A DNA stretch of 64,000 nt, taken from NCBI GenBank assembly GCA_027946365.1, contig JAPEUQ010000001.1, positions 4,316,345 through 4,380,344 on the forward strand, written 5' to 3'. Both the position numbers and the translations under genes were made by a program. Of the stretch, positions 11,024 to 22,247 are shown piece by piece (positions within the stretch are counted from its first letter, which is position 1; the number at the start of each line of letters is the position of its first letter). Source of the DNA: Kalmusia sp. IMI 367209. Its lineage: Eukaryota > Ascomycota > Dothideomycetes > Pleosporales > Didymosphaeriaceae. The notes beneath the pieces were generated by a model. The model was not told the origin of the DNA. It worked only from the letters and a program-made list of their open reading frames with translations, and made no database searches.

Positions 11024-12405
11024 TTACAGAACAACACGCCATTTTCCACCGGATTTAGACATCCTGGAAAGCACCAGGATGAAGGAGCTCGCCAAAATCA
11101 TACAACCAGCCCAGATCTGTGCCCAAATGAATCTACCATTGGTTGTGTCGATGATGGCTCCTGCTATCGGAGGGCCCGCTAACGTAGCCACACCACACAG
11201 AGTAGCCACCATACCGAATCTCGTGCCCATCTTCCGCGGGTCCACCGTTAAACTTGCCAAAGCACCTACAAACATCCCTTGCGCTGCCCCGTTGGCCATT
11301 CCAAAGAATATGCTGAAGATGTACATATTAACTCGTGTTTTCACGGCAATCCAAACAAACTCCATGCAAGCCAGCAGTGATGTTGCGATGATGAAAGTGT
11401 TGATTGGACCCAGATATCGATCGGCAATATAGCCAACTATAGGACGGAGCGGTATACCGGTCGCATTAATAATGAGCAGGAGGGAAACGGCTTCGGTCGA
11501 AGAAAATCCAACAACTCGACGTGCAAAAACATTGATCTGACACGTGAGCAAGTGATGACTTTTGATGATTGATGCTTACTTACGTAGAAAAAGCCATAAT
11601 ATAAAGCGAGGAAGTAAAAGAAAACCCCTAGCGTGAAAAGTTTATACGGCTTTTCTTTGAAAGCTAAATAGTCTAGCATCGGTCCTGACTTGCGAGGGAG
11701 GTAGCGGGGCCTTAGTAAGGCAATCGCGATGCATGCCATGAGGAGCGCTAAGAGGGCTGAGCATCGAACAGCCCAGGGGAATCCAATGAAGGGGATGAGA
11801 TACTGCAGCACTGAAGGAAACAGTAGACTACCGAAGCCTCCTCCTGTCGCTGAGATAGATAGGGTTACAGACTGCCTCTTGCTGAAATAAGAGCTGATGA
11901 CGGCGATACTCGGCATGTATGCGAGACCTAAGCCTAGTCCAGTGTAAACACCTTGAGCCAGGAATATTTGCCAGTATTGAGTGCAGAAACTAGTCAGTAC
12001 AGTACCTGTTACAACGATCAAACAGCCTATGACGACACTTGTTCTGGCGTAACCGGTGTCCGCGAGGCGTCCAGATAATGTACAGATAGCGAAAGTAAGA
12101 AATACTTGCATTGATCCAATCCATGAGACTTGCGAGAAACGTAATTGCATATGCTCTGTATAATAGAGCTGATACACACCGAATGAAGCGGGAAGCCCCC
12201 ATGAAAGTGCGTTGAGCATGTTCCCAGCAAGAACTTGTGACCATGCTACCCGGCCACCGTCTGGATAGTCCCATCCACTATCTAGTCGAGGCTCGAAGAC
12301 GTTGTCGTCTGGGTCAGATGGACCGTGCGATTCTTTGTGACGGTTGAGGGTCTCCTGTCGCAGGGCCCTCAGCCGCGTGTGCATACATTGGAAAGCTTGG
12401 TGCAT
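11024..12405 (-). CDS. MFS transporter, monocarboxylate-porter-like, two exons
   Basis: Exon 1 is 12405-11584 (274 codons) and exon 2 is 11536-11024. The 47-nt intron is phase 0, with donor GTAAGT and acceptor TCAG. Joined, the protein has 443-444 residues, the normal size for the family. After a hydrophilic N-terminus of about 50 residues comes YPDGGRVAWSQVLAG, a variant of the DGGWGW motif that opens TM1 in fungal monocarboxylate transporter relatives. Then follow GVYQLYY, the GRLAD loop between TM2 and TM3, GLGLGLAYMPS in TM4, and a charged central loop near residue 245. Exon 2 supplies the second six-helix half, with the RPIVGYIADRYLG loop. Proteins of this group sit in the plasma or organelle membrane and carry carboxylates or other small molecules; the substrate cannot be read from sequence. 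No biosynthetic cluster is visible next to it. Confidence 0.85.
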
Positions 12406-13348
12406 GCTTAATCCAAAAAAGAGAGGTTATTGAGAATGAAGGCCTGCAATCTTTAGAAGATGAGATTCTAAGCGATGGAGAGGACCTCAATAAGAGTGGG
12501 AAGCTGAAGGATGAGAAGTGGAAATTTTCTGGCCGCATATCGGCACATCGACTGCAACGCTGACTAGCTAGCGCCCCGCTTGTCAGTTAGCTCCTGTTCT
12601 TCATGATTCTGCATTGCCATATGTCATTGAGAATATTTTGGTTCAAATGCTCAAATTGACTTTCGATAACACTGCTGATAAGGGCGTAAACGAATATAAT
12701 CCCCTCAGGAGCCACACGTTATACAGTGAATATGATCAATTGGGGTTTAATTACAGCATGATAATGGAAGAATGACTCAAAGATTAGCCTCATCGACTCG
12801 TAGCAACGAATTTCTAGACTTTCCGAAGGCTTATTATGAATTTTAGTGACTGTTCGGTTTCATAATGCGTATTTTTAGTAGATCTTAATCTTATATGAAT
12901 CTCTCGAATATCATTACTCAGACATGGCCATGGTAAGGAGTGATGCGAAGATACCGAGGACAGCTCTGGACGGGACCAGCAATTGGCTGTCTGGCGATAA
13001 TTCCTTAAATCTCGATATCATTGATGCGCGTTATTGGAGCAAATCCTACCCGCTGACGCATATTACTTTGATGTTTCGATGTGATCAAAAAATCCGGCGT
13101 CGTAGTGCATGTTTTTACGGTGGTGCACGTGATCGGACCGGTGGATGTGGTACTCTTGTGTGAGAACCCGAGACTAAACTCTTTACGGTATACGCATCCG
13201 CCGGAGCTTGCGACAACTTCGGCCCCTCATGCTCCGCTCGGAAACTTTCCTTCGCGGGACATGAGGTTTCTGAAATAGTCTTTGCGTCGGTTGTAGATCA
13301 GTTGGCTTGTAGGGTCTAGCCCGTACGGCTCCGGCTTCGCCCAAGGCC
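12406..13348. other. Intergenic region between divergent MFS and YdcF-type genes
   Basis: This should contain both promoters, since the two genes point away from each other. The 79- and 65-codon open frames at 12924-13163 and 13081-13278 overlap in different frames and show no motif, so I do not call them genes. The middle (about 12600-12900) is somewhat AT-rich. Confidence 0.4.
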
Positions 13349-14239
13349 ATGTCACCAGAGCAGTTACCGACTATTGTTGGATATATAAAGCAAGGGTGCC
13401 ACGAGGAGTACAGAGCTTTCTCAGAATCAATGTCTTTAAACATGGCGGACTTGTCCACGGATATTAATATCATATCACATTTCCTTTCTAGAGGAGATAT
13501 CACCACCATTTCCTCTATCGGAGGAATAGACTGCATAGTGCTATGCGTCTGCTCCGTACTCTACAGCTCGGAAACTGTCTTCGAGGCCCTCATTCGACAA
13601 CCGAACCTTACAAAAACCGTTGTGCTTTGCGGTGGTATCGGTCATTCAACCGAACATATACATAACGCCGTCGCGCATCATCCAAAGTTCAATAGCATAG
13701 CCGTTGAAATCTCCGGACTCCCCGAAGCGCAGGTCCTATATGCCATCTGGAAAACCTTTTACGCTCATCAGCTTGACCCGCAAGCTGCACCTCGCATATT
13801 GATCGAAGACCGCTCTATAACTTGCGCTACCAACGCGATAGAAGCCCGAAAATTGCTCGAAGCAAATGGCATCCCTACGCCAGGCTCCATGGTGGTAGTC
13901 CAAGATCCAACGATGGTGCGACGGACAGTGGCATGCTTCGACCGTGTGTACTCGGACATAACCAACCCCCCAAAAATCCATGGTTGCCCCGTCTTTGTTC
14001 CTCTCGTGGAGCGCGGCATCGACGGGCAGCTGACTTACAAAACGCCACCAGTCAGTGAAGAATTGATGTGGGAAATAGACCGCTTCTTAGAACTCATTAT
14101 GGGCGAGATACCGCGGCTAAGAGATGATGAGAATGGCCGCGGTCCTAAGGGCAGAGGCGAGATCGTTCATGTTGATCTACCAGTTGAGATCGAGGAAGCA
14201 TATGAACGTCTTGCTGAGAACACCTTTCACCGTAGATGA
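13349..14239 (+). CDS. YdcF/SanA-like DUF218 domain protein
   Basis: An intronless 296-aa protein. The DUF218 core is readable: VVLCGGIGHST at about 91-101, ILIEDRSITCATNAIE at about 150-165, and VVVQDPTMVRRT at about 182-193. In bacterial YdcF and relatives the equivalent blocks form a Rossmann-like fold, and the acidic ED(R/S)S...T.N motif lies at the putative active site. Biochemical function is not settled, although YdcF has been reported to bind S-adenosylmethionine. No signal peptide is obvious, so a cytosolic protein is likely. In this protein DUF218 makes up about residues 60-210; the C-terminal tail is acidic and charged. The ATG at 13349 follows a non-coding stretch and gives a complete domain. 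Bacterial-like domain architecture is common in fungi for this family, so transfer is not implied. Confidence 0.8.
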   Translation: MSPEQLPTIVGYIKQGCHEEYRAFSESMSLNMADLSTDINIISHFLSRGDITTISSIGGIDCIVLCVCSVLYSSETVFEALIRQPNLTKTVVLCGGIGHSTEHIHNAVAHHPKFNSIAVEISGLPEAQVLYAIWKTFYAHQLDPQAAPRILIEDRSITCATNAIEARKLLEANGIPTPGSMVVVQDPTMVRRTVACFDRVYSDITNPPKIHGCPVFVPLVERGIDGQLTYKTPPVSEELMWEIDRFLELIMGEIPRLRDDENGRGPKGRGEIVHVDLPVEIEEAYERLAENTFHRR

Positions 14240-14979
14240 TAATCGGATAGTGTTTCCCAGGTTCCGCAGCGATATGAGATAAGGACTTTACGAATAGACA
14301 TCGATCTCCCCTTGGCCATAAGATATTCATACAATTCCATCTGACTTTGAGTGTCGTCGTTCGCAAATCACGCAGAGAGAACGAAATTAAAAGTTATTAG
14401 TTTATTCAAAAGTCTGCGGAAACGTAGAGGATTCGCTCCAAACCGAAATGCCTTCATCATCGGGTCATTCGGAGCCAAATCAAGTGACTACACCCTATGG
14501 CCGAAGTTTCCTGTCTGAATCGGTCTCTATGCTCTGTCCGTCCCAAAATAGCTTCATGAACTAGCTCCTACTACCGACCTCACGTTCGAGAAGGTGTTTC
14601 CGAGCCCCTAATAGGTCAGGATCCTGCTTTTTCAATCAGATAGGCCTCAGTATCAGCGTTCGTATTAATACCGCTCTCATAGACATATAACCAGCATTCA
14701 CAGTGGTCCTAGCTAGTGCCACTACTCATGTTACCGTGCTTCCATCGTCGTTCAGATAGTGAAGAAAGCTTCCATGGGGGACCAGGACAATCACTGGGTT
14801 CTCAATTCCACGTTCGGTCAAATCTCGCAATTTTCTGTAATGAATTTCCTTGTGTGCCGAGCGCGGGCTTTCACTTTATCATTTCCGAGTAATAGCGGCT
14901 CGTCCGCTGCTTGTCGGTCTAGCCTGGCTCGAACAGTGACAAGTCTACTGGTTAGCCGTTATCTCTACACTTCTTCTGT
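14240..14979. other. Gene-poor stretch upstream of the GMC pseudogene
   Basis: If the GMC oxidoreductase gene was once complete, its FAD-binding N-terminal half should lie here, but I could not find the GxGxxG region or any other N-terminal GMC motif. A plus-strand open frame at 14759-15028 has no recognisable motif in its first 75 codons. Confidence 0.4.
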
Positions 14980-15746
14980 AGTCTCATGCTATCCGGAAAT
15001 GGATCCTCGGCTGCGCTCAGGTCACTAAATATCACGCCTGTTGTGGATCTTCCAGATGTAGGCCAGAACTTAACGGACCATCCGCTGAACCCCGTGTACT
15101 GGACCGTGCAGCAAAATACTACAGTAGATACAATTCTACAAGACCAAACAGTGTTTGCGGAGAGGTTGCGACAATAGAATGAGGCCGGTCAGGGACCGAT
15201 GATTGATAGATACGGGAACATCATGGCTTTTCAAAGATTGCCCAATCATGCGAGTATCTGGATCAGCGTGAGTGTCGATCCTGCGGCTGAACCTCTATCT
15301 AGAAACACCGAGTTGCTGCTTGCTGTGAGTCTTAAGTAAGTCAAGCTACACGAACGGATAATTATTGTTAACTTCTCGGTGCGCAGCAAGGCTTTATACC
15401 CATAAGCAACACCCCGCTGCCTAGGAACGGGAACTACCTCACAACTATCGGCACCATGGTCTCTCCGACTTCTCGAGGCTCCGTAACTCTCAACAGCACG
15501 GATCCCTTCGCCGCTCCGATCATCAATCCGGGCTATCTCACTACACCATTCGATCAATATACCGCTGTACAAGCGATGCTTGACATCATGAATGCATCTT
15601 TCATAGTGAGTGTAGAGTAAAGGAGAGAATAAGGGAGAAGTCTTGACAATGTCTAGCCTGAGATCCCGGAATGTCACATGCAGGGACCGGTATACATCAT
15701 TGCTGAGTGGGCCGCGGATCTGATCAAGAAAGCGCACGGGATGTGA
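14980..15746 (+). pseudogene. Truncated, decayed GMC (glucose-methanol-choline) oxidoreductase
   Basis: The C-terminal half of an aryl-alcohol-oxidase-like GMC flavoprotein can be followed. An MLSGNGSS block at 14986 (usually LSGIG) is followed by PVVDLPDVGQNLTDHP (GMC signature 2 region). Next come QGPMIDRYGN, then SNTPLPRNGNYLT and SPTSRGSVTLNSTDP (about 15400-15510), and the typical tail VYIIAEWAADLIKKAHGM ending in TGA at 15744. Faults are several. A TAG at 15175 replaces the Trp expected before NEAGQGP. The 80-100 residues that normally carry the catalytic His/GT region are missing between about 15600 and 15680. The N-terminal FAD-binding half is absent. A GTGAGT...CAG intron (about 15325-15388) is still recognisable. 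Functional protein is very unlikely. Confidence 0.8.
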
Positions 15747-16547
15747 GAGAAGTGTATAATAGCGGGGATGAGGTTTAGACGAATATTGTACAAGGATTAA
15801 GGATATCAAGTGTTCTGTTTTCACTAAAGGAAAGATTGGACCGAGTATTCAATTACAGTACGCGTTCGGCTTCTAAGTATACGGGACGTAGGAACGATTC
15901 TTGGGTTGCTAAGGCTTATAATTAGTCAAGAAAATGGTAGCACGCAAGCCATGTTGTCGCTGGAATGGTTGGTGGTGAATGATACTCAGCCTAATGTTCT
16001 ATTAACTATCGCAGGGAACTCTATTACTATTCAGCTCTGAAGCTTCGCGCTTAACTTCAATAGCTACTAAAAGACTGCCTATGATGGACAAGTAGTGAAT
16101 AGTCTGAGAACTTGATGGGCTATAGTGCGCGTTGGTGTTTAAACCCTAATCAGTGTTTAATATGCGTTAACAGGACCCTCAAACGGGCGGCTCACCGTGG
16201 CTGTTCAAAGTCTATAATCAACGCCTCTAGACTAATTCCTTGTTAGCACGAATATAACAGATCTGTCATCGCTACAAAGCCGCACGTGGACTGTCTTCAG
16301 CCAACGTTAAGTTATCCCTTCCCTCCACTCCGCCTCTCTCATCAACTCGGACTCTCCAGAAACGGCCCTTTCCATGCGCATGAAACCTGACCGATCCTCT
16401 CTTATATAGTACAACCAGAAATCACTCTCTTGCGTGTGGGAAGGTTTTTCAGGTTCGTTCGAACCCACGGTCTACTGGAACTTATAGTGCGTGTCTTTGC
16501 GCGTCCTTGCTTGTGTAATATACGGGATGTCTAAGCGTGGTGTCGTT
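15747..16547. other. Intergenic stretch, nothing recognised
   Basis: Composition is ordinary and I see no motif-bearing open frame, repeat or RNA gene. Small open frames are overlapped by others. Confidence 0.4.
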
Positions 16548-17051
16548 TCATGCATAGAAGACAACGAGGCGTACGAGTTTGTCATATGGATGGTCTGCGG
16601 CAAAGTCGTGGATGGCTTTGAGAAAGGCGTAGTGATGCTCGTTACAATTTTCTCATTCCGGATTCAGCACCTCGGTAACTGCATCGATAATGGCGTCATA
16701 GAAATCGGCTCTCATACCTTTGTTATAGGCAATCGCTGTGTTTATGCTGACCTTGTAGGCTTGAAGGAGTACGCTTAAGCTGTCTCTTGGCTGGATGATA
16801 GCGATCTTGCCCATTTTCTACTAACAGTCAAAGATGGCCTTGAATTCAGGTGGCTGTGATGTCTGGTCGGCGAAGACATTGACTATGTAGGATAGGATTG
16901 ATATTTCAAGTGGTGCTTTAGGCGAGCTGAAAATTTTACGTGTGAGCTCGGATCTTATGCCACCCGGAAAGTAATCATACAATAGCTCATCCTCTGAAGA
17001 TGAATCATCGCCTATGCCACCGAAAAAATTGGAAGGTTCAGGGCCGGCCAT
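16548..17051 (-). pseudogene. Decayed gene, one frame with internal stops, unidentified
   Basis: Starting at ATG 17051 a single frame runs for about 167 codons to TGA at 16550-16548. It is broken by two adjacent TAG codons (16823-16818) and one TGA (16655-16653), with no frameshift. The parts between stops look like real protein: an acidic, Ser-rich N-terminus (GDDSSSEDELLYDYFPGG), then DSLSVLLQAYKVSINTAI, DFYDAIIDAVTEVL and HYAFLKAIHDFAADHPYDKL. The layout of helices loosely recalls fungal DUF3632-type proteins, but I would not assign it. The stops are of the kind produced by C-to-T changes in Gln, Arg or Trp codons. It lies 400 bases from the AT-rich block. Confidence 0.5.
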
Positions 17052-17451
17052 AACTATCGGAGACTAAGCAGATACTCGGTTGCACCTTATGGTGGTTGCA
17101 ACGTGTGCACTTAATGCAATAAGTGATCCATCGTAGGCAACGCTAGAACTTTTGTTGGAGGGTGAAATTGCTGCTTTTGTCGCAGGAAAATTTGTTATTG
17201 CAGCTGCCGGTGAAGTACGTTTCAAAGCTCGTGGGTAAGGTACAAATTAAAATGCGATTACGACATTCCCATGAGCCTCAAATGTATTCCTTGGCCGAAC
17301 GAATTAGGAGTCGCGATAATTAATTGACGAAACAGCGCCAGTGGGTCGTTGAGTCCATTGCGACACATGATAGACAGAGTGGGGTCAGCGGCGGGTGATG
17401 CTCCTGGCAGGTGAAATCACGTGACATGACTCTTGCAGGTGTCAACCAGGA
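17052..17451. other. Boundary segment before the AT-rich block
   Basis: A non-coding segment of ordinary composition that ends at the first transposon. It contains a short direct-repeat partner at 17438-17453, whose second copy lies beyond the far end of that transposon. Confidence 0.4.
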
Positions 17452-17453
17452 TA

Positions 17454-17567
17454 CAGCTCAGCCGACTGGTCAAAAAGCCAAGCCTACTGGTGGGGTCTGA
17501 GCTTCCTCGTGCCAAGCAGTAGGCTTGGCTTTCAAATTAACCAACTAGTCAGCTAAGCTTTACTAAT
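17454..17567 (+). repeat. Left terminal inverted repeat, itself an imperfect hairpin
   Basis: Within this arm AAAGCCAAGCCTACTG pairs with CAGTAGGCTTGGCTTT, and the outer AGCTCAGCCGACTGGT pairs with ACTAGTCAGCTAAGCT nearby. The arm alone can therefore fold into a long hairpin. Confidence 0.85.
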
Positions 17568-20500
17568 GAAAAATTTTCACTTTATAATAGTATTCTTTTG
17601 CCCCCTATATTTTGTGATTCTTCATATATCGCAACCTATGGTAACATATTCTAAACATGTTCTAAGGCTATTCCTTACTAAATGGATATCTCTGAGCTAC
17701 CTGATATTAAGGATAGTATTTTATAGCAAGTTAACCTAGAGATTAAAGAGTTAAACACTACTATATTAAAAGAAGAGGTAGATTAAAACTATGATATTCT
17801 AAACATGTTTATAACACGTTAACATTCTTTTAGGAGGAACCTACGGCGCCTATTATACTTACTATAGTATAATTTAGCCCCTTATTACTATAGAGCTCAA
17901 ATTTGCTTTATATATACTAGAATATCTATAAATATATAAGGATAGTTATATATACTATATAAATATAACTGATATCCTCGATCTTAAACAGGTATTAGTA
18001 AGTAGTTCCTAACATGTTCTCAACATAATCCCATACAAAGTAGCGTCTACTATATAAAAATACGTTATTAAGATATTTATAAGGTATTCTATATATATAC
18101 TAATATGATTACGCTTTAATAGGTGCAATATAGCTAGAGCCAAATCTATTAAGTAACTACAGTAACCTCACCTTTCTTAAATAGTACCTAAGGAACGAAA
18201 TGGAAGTTACGTTATATAGATATATTATATTATAAATATATTTATAATACCTTATAAATATTAATATATACTAAAGTAGAGGATTTTATCTAGAGATTAA
18301 TCCAAGAGCTTTAGTAGGTTATTAATTACTTAGATCCTAACCTAATCTACTAAGATATAAATATATTTATAATATATTTAGAGCGTGTTATAAATATACT
18401 TACTATAAATAGTCTATTTATAAGTCTTTAAAGACGATTTTAGCAAGGAATTGCCTATATAGATTAATAACCTACATGTGTACTATATTTACGAAAAGTA
18501 AGGTATAATATAGATAATTACCTTAAAATTACATTATAAATATAATATAAATACGTTCCTAACGTCTTAGGATATTAATAACTAACCCTAGTATTTCTTA
18601 TGCTATAAGAATTATACGATATAGTAAAGAACCCTTATTTACTAAAATTATTATCCTCTATTATAAAATATAATATATCTTATCTAGAAGAACTATTATC
18701 CTTTATAAAGGAAAGTACTACTTTAACTAGCTGTTATATAATAGAATAACGAAGCTGTTAAAGAAAGAATTATAATAAACTATTTAAAATAAGTTCTAAA
18801 CGCGTTCTAAACTATTTAATAGATGTTAACTATCTATAAGGCCCTGAAAACTTTTTTTATAAAAACCTATAATATAGTTTTCTATTTATTTATACCTAAG
18901 GACCTTCTTACTATATTATATATCCTTTTAATATTAATTAGAGATATACACCTACCACCGCCACTAAATAAGCCTGCCAGGATCTATTATTTATGAGATT
19001 ATAGAGCTTATAAAATCTATAAGAGACCTAAGGTTAATAATAGGTTTAGAATATATTTAAAAGCTATTTATAATGTATTAATAACCTTCTCTAGGTATAT
19101 TTCTTCTGAGCCCCTTACTTCAGTAATACTATTAATAGAATAATATTTAAATATTATAAGATCTTTATATTTCATTTAATAACCTTAATCAAATATTAGT
19201 AATTATATATAAATAGTGAATTACCTATTAGCCTTAAGGATAAGATTTTATAGGCGTAGTATTTGAATATGAGCAAAGATATAGGACGGTAGTAAATATA
19301 TATAAACGTATTCTAAACGCGTTGTAAAGATGTTACTAACGTAATTATATAGTAATATATCTAAGGTATATATAATAATATCTTTAGGATTTAGATTATA
19401 TACTTTACTAAAGAATAAGCTTAAATTTATTAATATAAGAGAATTTTAAAGTTGATGTCTCTTTTAAACGAATTAAGCAGCGAAATCTAAATGAAATAAT
19501 AATTAGAAAATTTCTTAAGAAATATAGTAAAGTAAATATATCTAGAATACGTTTAGAATAGATTATTAACTTAAATAGTTATCACCCTCGCGAGAGTATA
19601 TATTGAGAAATAGGACTAAGAAAGCTATTTTAAGGCATTCTAAAGGCTTTTCAAACACGTTAAAACATATTAAATAAGAAGCTATTCTAGTCCTATATTA
19701 CCTTTAGCGAAGATTATTCGTTTACGTTAATTATTCTTAATATATATGGTGGCCAATTTCTAGATAAGCTGCTATAATATATTTAAAATATATTCTAAGC
19801 ATATTCCTAGATTTAGGTAATATCTTTATTCTATTAATCCATAAGCTAGACCACTAGTATAGTATATATAAAAGATAGTAGTATTCTATCTTATATACTT
19901 CTTTAGAAGTATAACTACTCTAGTACCTATAAACTATAAGTTATAGTTATATATAAAATCTTTATTAACCTATTAAACTACTATTAAGTATAATTAGCTT
20001 TACGATCTTTTAATTAGTATTTATTATATTTAGAATATATTTACAACATCTTACTAACACGTTATAGAGTATAAAGAAGCTCTATTAAAGAATAGGCTAG
20101 GTATAAGCGCCATCCACTTATTATAGGTAGGCTTAATAAGGCTTACTTATTAATTAACCCTATTATCTTTACTACGTTACGGTATTATATAAATGCTGTT
20201 AAGTAAAGTGTAAATAAGTTAAATATAACTAGTAAAAAGTAAAGGATACTAGCTATAATCTTAAAGTAAGTTCTTAAGATATTTTTAACTTATTCTAAGT
20301 ATGTTCCTAAGGTGTTCTAGTGGTGAAAGGCTTAATAGGCGTAATATAAATTAGTATAATGCTCACTAGAGCTTTAGAGTATCTTATAGATAGAGAGATA
20401 CATCTCTAGTAGCTTAATTTTAGTAGTTATATATTTATAAAAGTGGATAATACTTTATAACATTCTAAACAGGATCTAAACGTATTTCTAATATATTCTA

Positions 20501-20949
20501 GAACAGCGTTATACTTTAGCTATTAAGGAATAGCCTAAGAATTTTATTAACCCTAACTCTTTTCTTATTAGAGTATCCTTAAGTGGTATTATTCGGCGTA
20601 GGGGCTTACAGCAAAACTTATAGGAAGTTTAACTTTAAAATCTAGCTTATAAAGATCATCTACTAGATATATTTTATAAATATTCTATAATCCGTTTAGA
20701 ACATATTACTAATACGTTCTATTAGGACTATTAGGTAATTTTCTTAGCAAGAAATAGATCAGCAAAGGTAGTAGATTAAATTAAAACTATTAAAAATTAA
20801 GCTAAAGGTAGAGTAGTAAGCTATTAAGAAAAAGGAGCTAGATTTACTTAAGAGACGGAGGCGTTTATAATTAGGAGATAAATAGGATATAAATATACTA
20901 AGAATATATTTATATTCTCTTGTTTTTTGTATTTTATATAAGACTCGTG

Positions 20950-21063
20950 ATTAGTAAAGCTCAGTCAACTAATTAGTTAATTTAAAAGCCAAGCCTACTG
21001 CTTGGCATGAGGAAGCTTAGACTCCACTAGTAGGCTTGGCTTTTTGACCAGTCGGCTGAGCTG
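20950..21063 (-). repeat. Right terminal inverted repeat, itself an imperfect hairpin
   Basis: This is the reverse complement of the left arm with 11 differences, all transitions and all beyond the first 35 outer bases. It has the same internal hairpin arrangement. Confidence 0.85.
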
Positions 21064-21065
21064 TA

Positions 21066-21475
21066 TGCTCGGTGTCAACACAGGATATCTACAGCCAGCG
21101 TCCTATAGCCCTTACTCTACGCACATGTCTCATCGCGATGGCAGATTTCTTATATGATATACTCTTAAAATATATCACCATGCTCTTTATGAAGCACGAG
21201 AGCCTTCTAGGAGATGATTCCTAGACGTACTTACGGCCCTCAAGCTTAATAATGTATAGTCCACGATTGGAGCGTAGGGCGACGTTAATAAGGCTGGGGT
21301 AAGCATAGTACCTACCGGCTGGCGTTGAATCGCGCGCATTTTTAAAAGATATTAAGACGTCTATCCCTAACATCTGTGTCCCCACCAGCTTTCTTAAGCC
21401 CTACAGCATTATAGCATATATATAAAGGATTGATTTTCAGTTTCGACCACGTGCTTAAGAGTGAGGCAGCTATTA
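21066..21475. other. Less mutated island between transposable elements
   Basis: Composition returns to near normal, with CpG sites and few TpA runs. It may be original unique DNA between insertions. No gene motif is visible. Confidence 0.45.
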
Positions 21476-21734
21476 ACGGGTATACCAATAAATAATAACT
21501 AACATACTAATAAGGTAAATCTAGTTAGATTTAAACGCTATATAAGTACTATACTATATCTAGTTTACTAGTATTTTAGTACTATAAGAAGATATTTTAT
21601 AATATTATAATAGCCTAATTCTTTATATTATTATTATATAGGAGGCTCCTTAGAAGGCTACTAGTTAAAGCTCTAAGATACGTAGCCTTAAAAACGCGTT
21701 AAATCTATATATATAAAATTAGCTATATTAGTAA

Positions 21735-21953
21735 TATAATGAGGCGGTCGTAAGACTATCTTAAAGAGATTAAGTAAAAATAAAAACGTATAGGGTTATA
21801 AGATTATAAGGGGTAAATATTAATTAACTACTATAAGTATTAATTATTAATAGTATTAATAATAGTCTTCTATAAGGAATTATATATAAGAGAACTTAAT
21901 AGATTAATAATAAGAAATAATAAAGATTATTTATTATCTCTATATATTACTAG
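21735..21953 (-). repeat. Partial LTR fragment of the Ty3/Gypsy family
   Basis: It matches the first half of the LTRs at 21959, 50447 and 56953 (shared GTCGTRAGRCTATCTTAAAG and GGGGTAAATATTAATTAAC). It stops within ATCTCTATATATTACTA, where the next LTR copy begins a few bases later. This is either a truncated solo LTR or a host copy into which the next element inserted. Confidence 0.65.
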
Positions 21954-22247
21954 CTATATATAACAGGGCGGCCGTGAGGCTATCTTAAAGGGTTAAGTAA
22001 AAAATAAAAATATATAGGATTATATAGTTATAAGGGGTAAATATTAATTAACTACTATAAGTATTAATTACTAATAGGGTTAATAATAGTCTTCTATAAG
22101 AAACTACTTATAAGAGAACTTAATAAATTAATAATAAGGATTATAGATAATTATTTATTATCTCTATATACTACTATCTAAGGTTGGCTCTATAGGCTCT
22201 ATAGATAGAATCTATAGAGTTGACTCTACGGGCTCTATAGATAGAAC

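Larger units (their letters stand above)
17454..21063. mobile_element. DNA transposon with 114-bp terminal inverted repeats and TA flanks, RIP-decayed
   Basis: Terminal inverted repeats lie at 17454-17567 and 20950-21063. The outermost 35 bases are identical and 103 of 114 positions match. A TA dinucleotide abuts each end (17452-17453 and 21064-21065), consistent with a 2-bp target duplication as in Tc1/mariner-like elements. The element is 3610 bp, longer than most fungal mariners, so superfamily assignment is tentative. The interior is almost all A and T with stops in every frame, and no transposase motif survives that I can read. The ends keep normal composition while the interior is heavily mutated. 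Confidence 0.8.

Noticed and set aside
12924..13278. Two small plus-strand open frames upstream of the YdcF-type gene
   Set aside because: They overlap in different frames, have no motif and lie where a promoter is expected.
11024..14239. A biosynthetic gene cluster made of the MFS carrier, DUF218 protein and GMC oxidoreductase
   Set aside because: No backbone synthase or regulator is present, the GMC gene is broken, and the remaining genes have no shared pathway.
16491..16778. 95-codon plus-strand open frame
   Set aside because: It is antisense to the minus-strand pseudogene, whose peptide is more protein-like; treated as a shadow.
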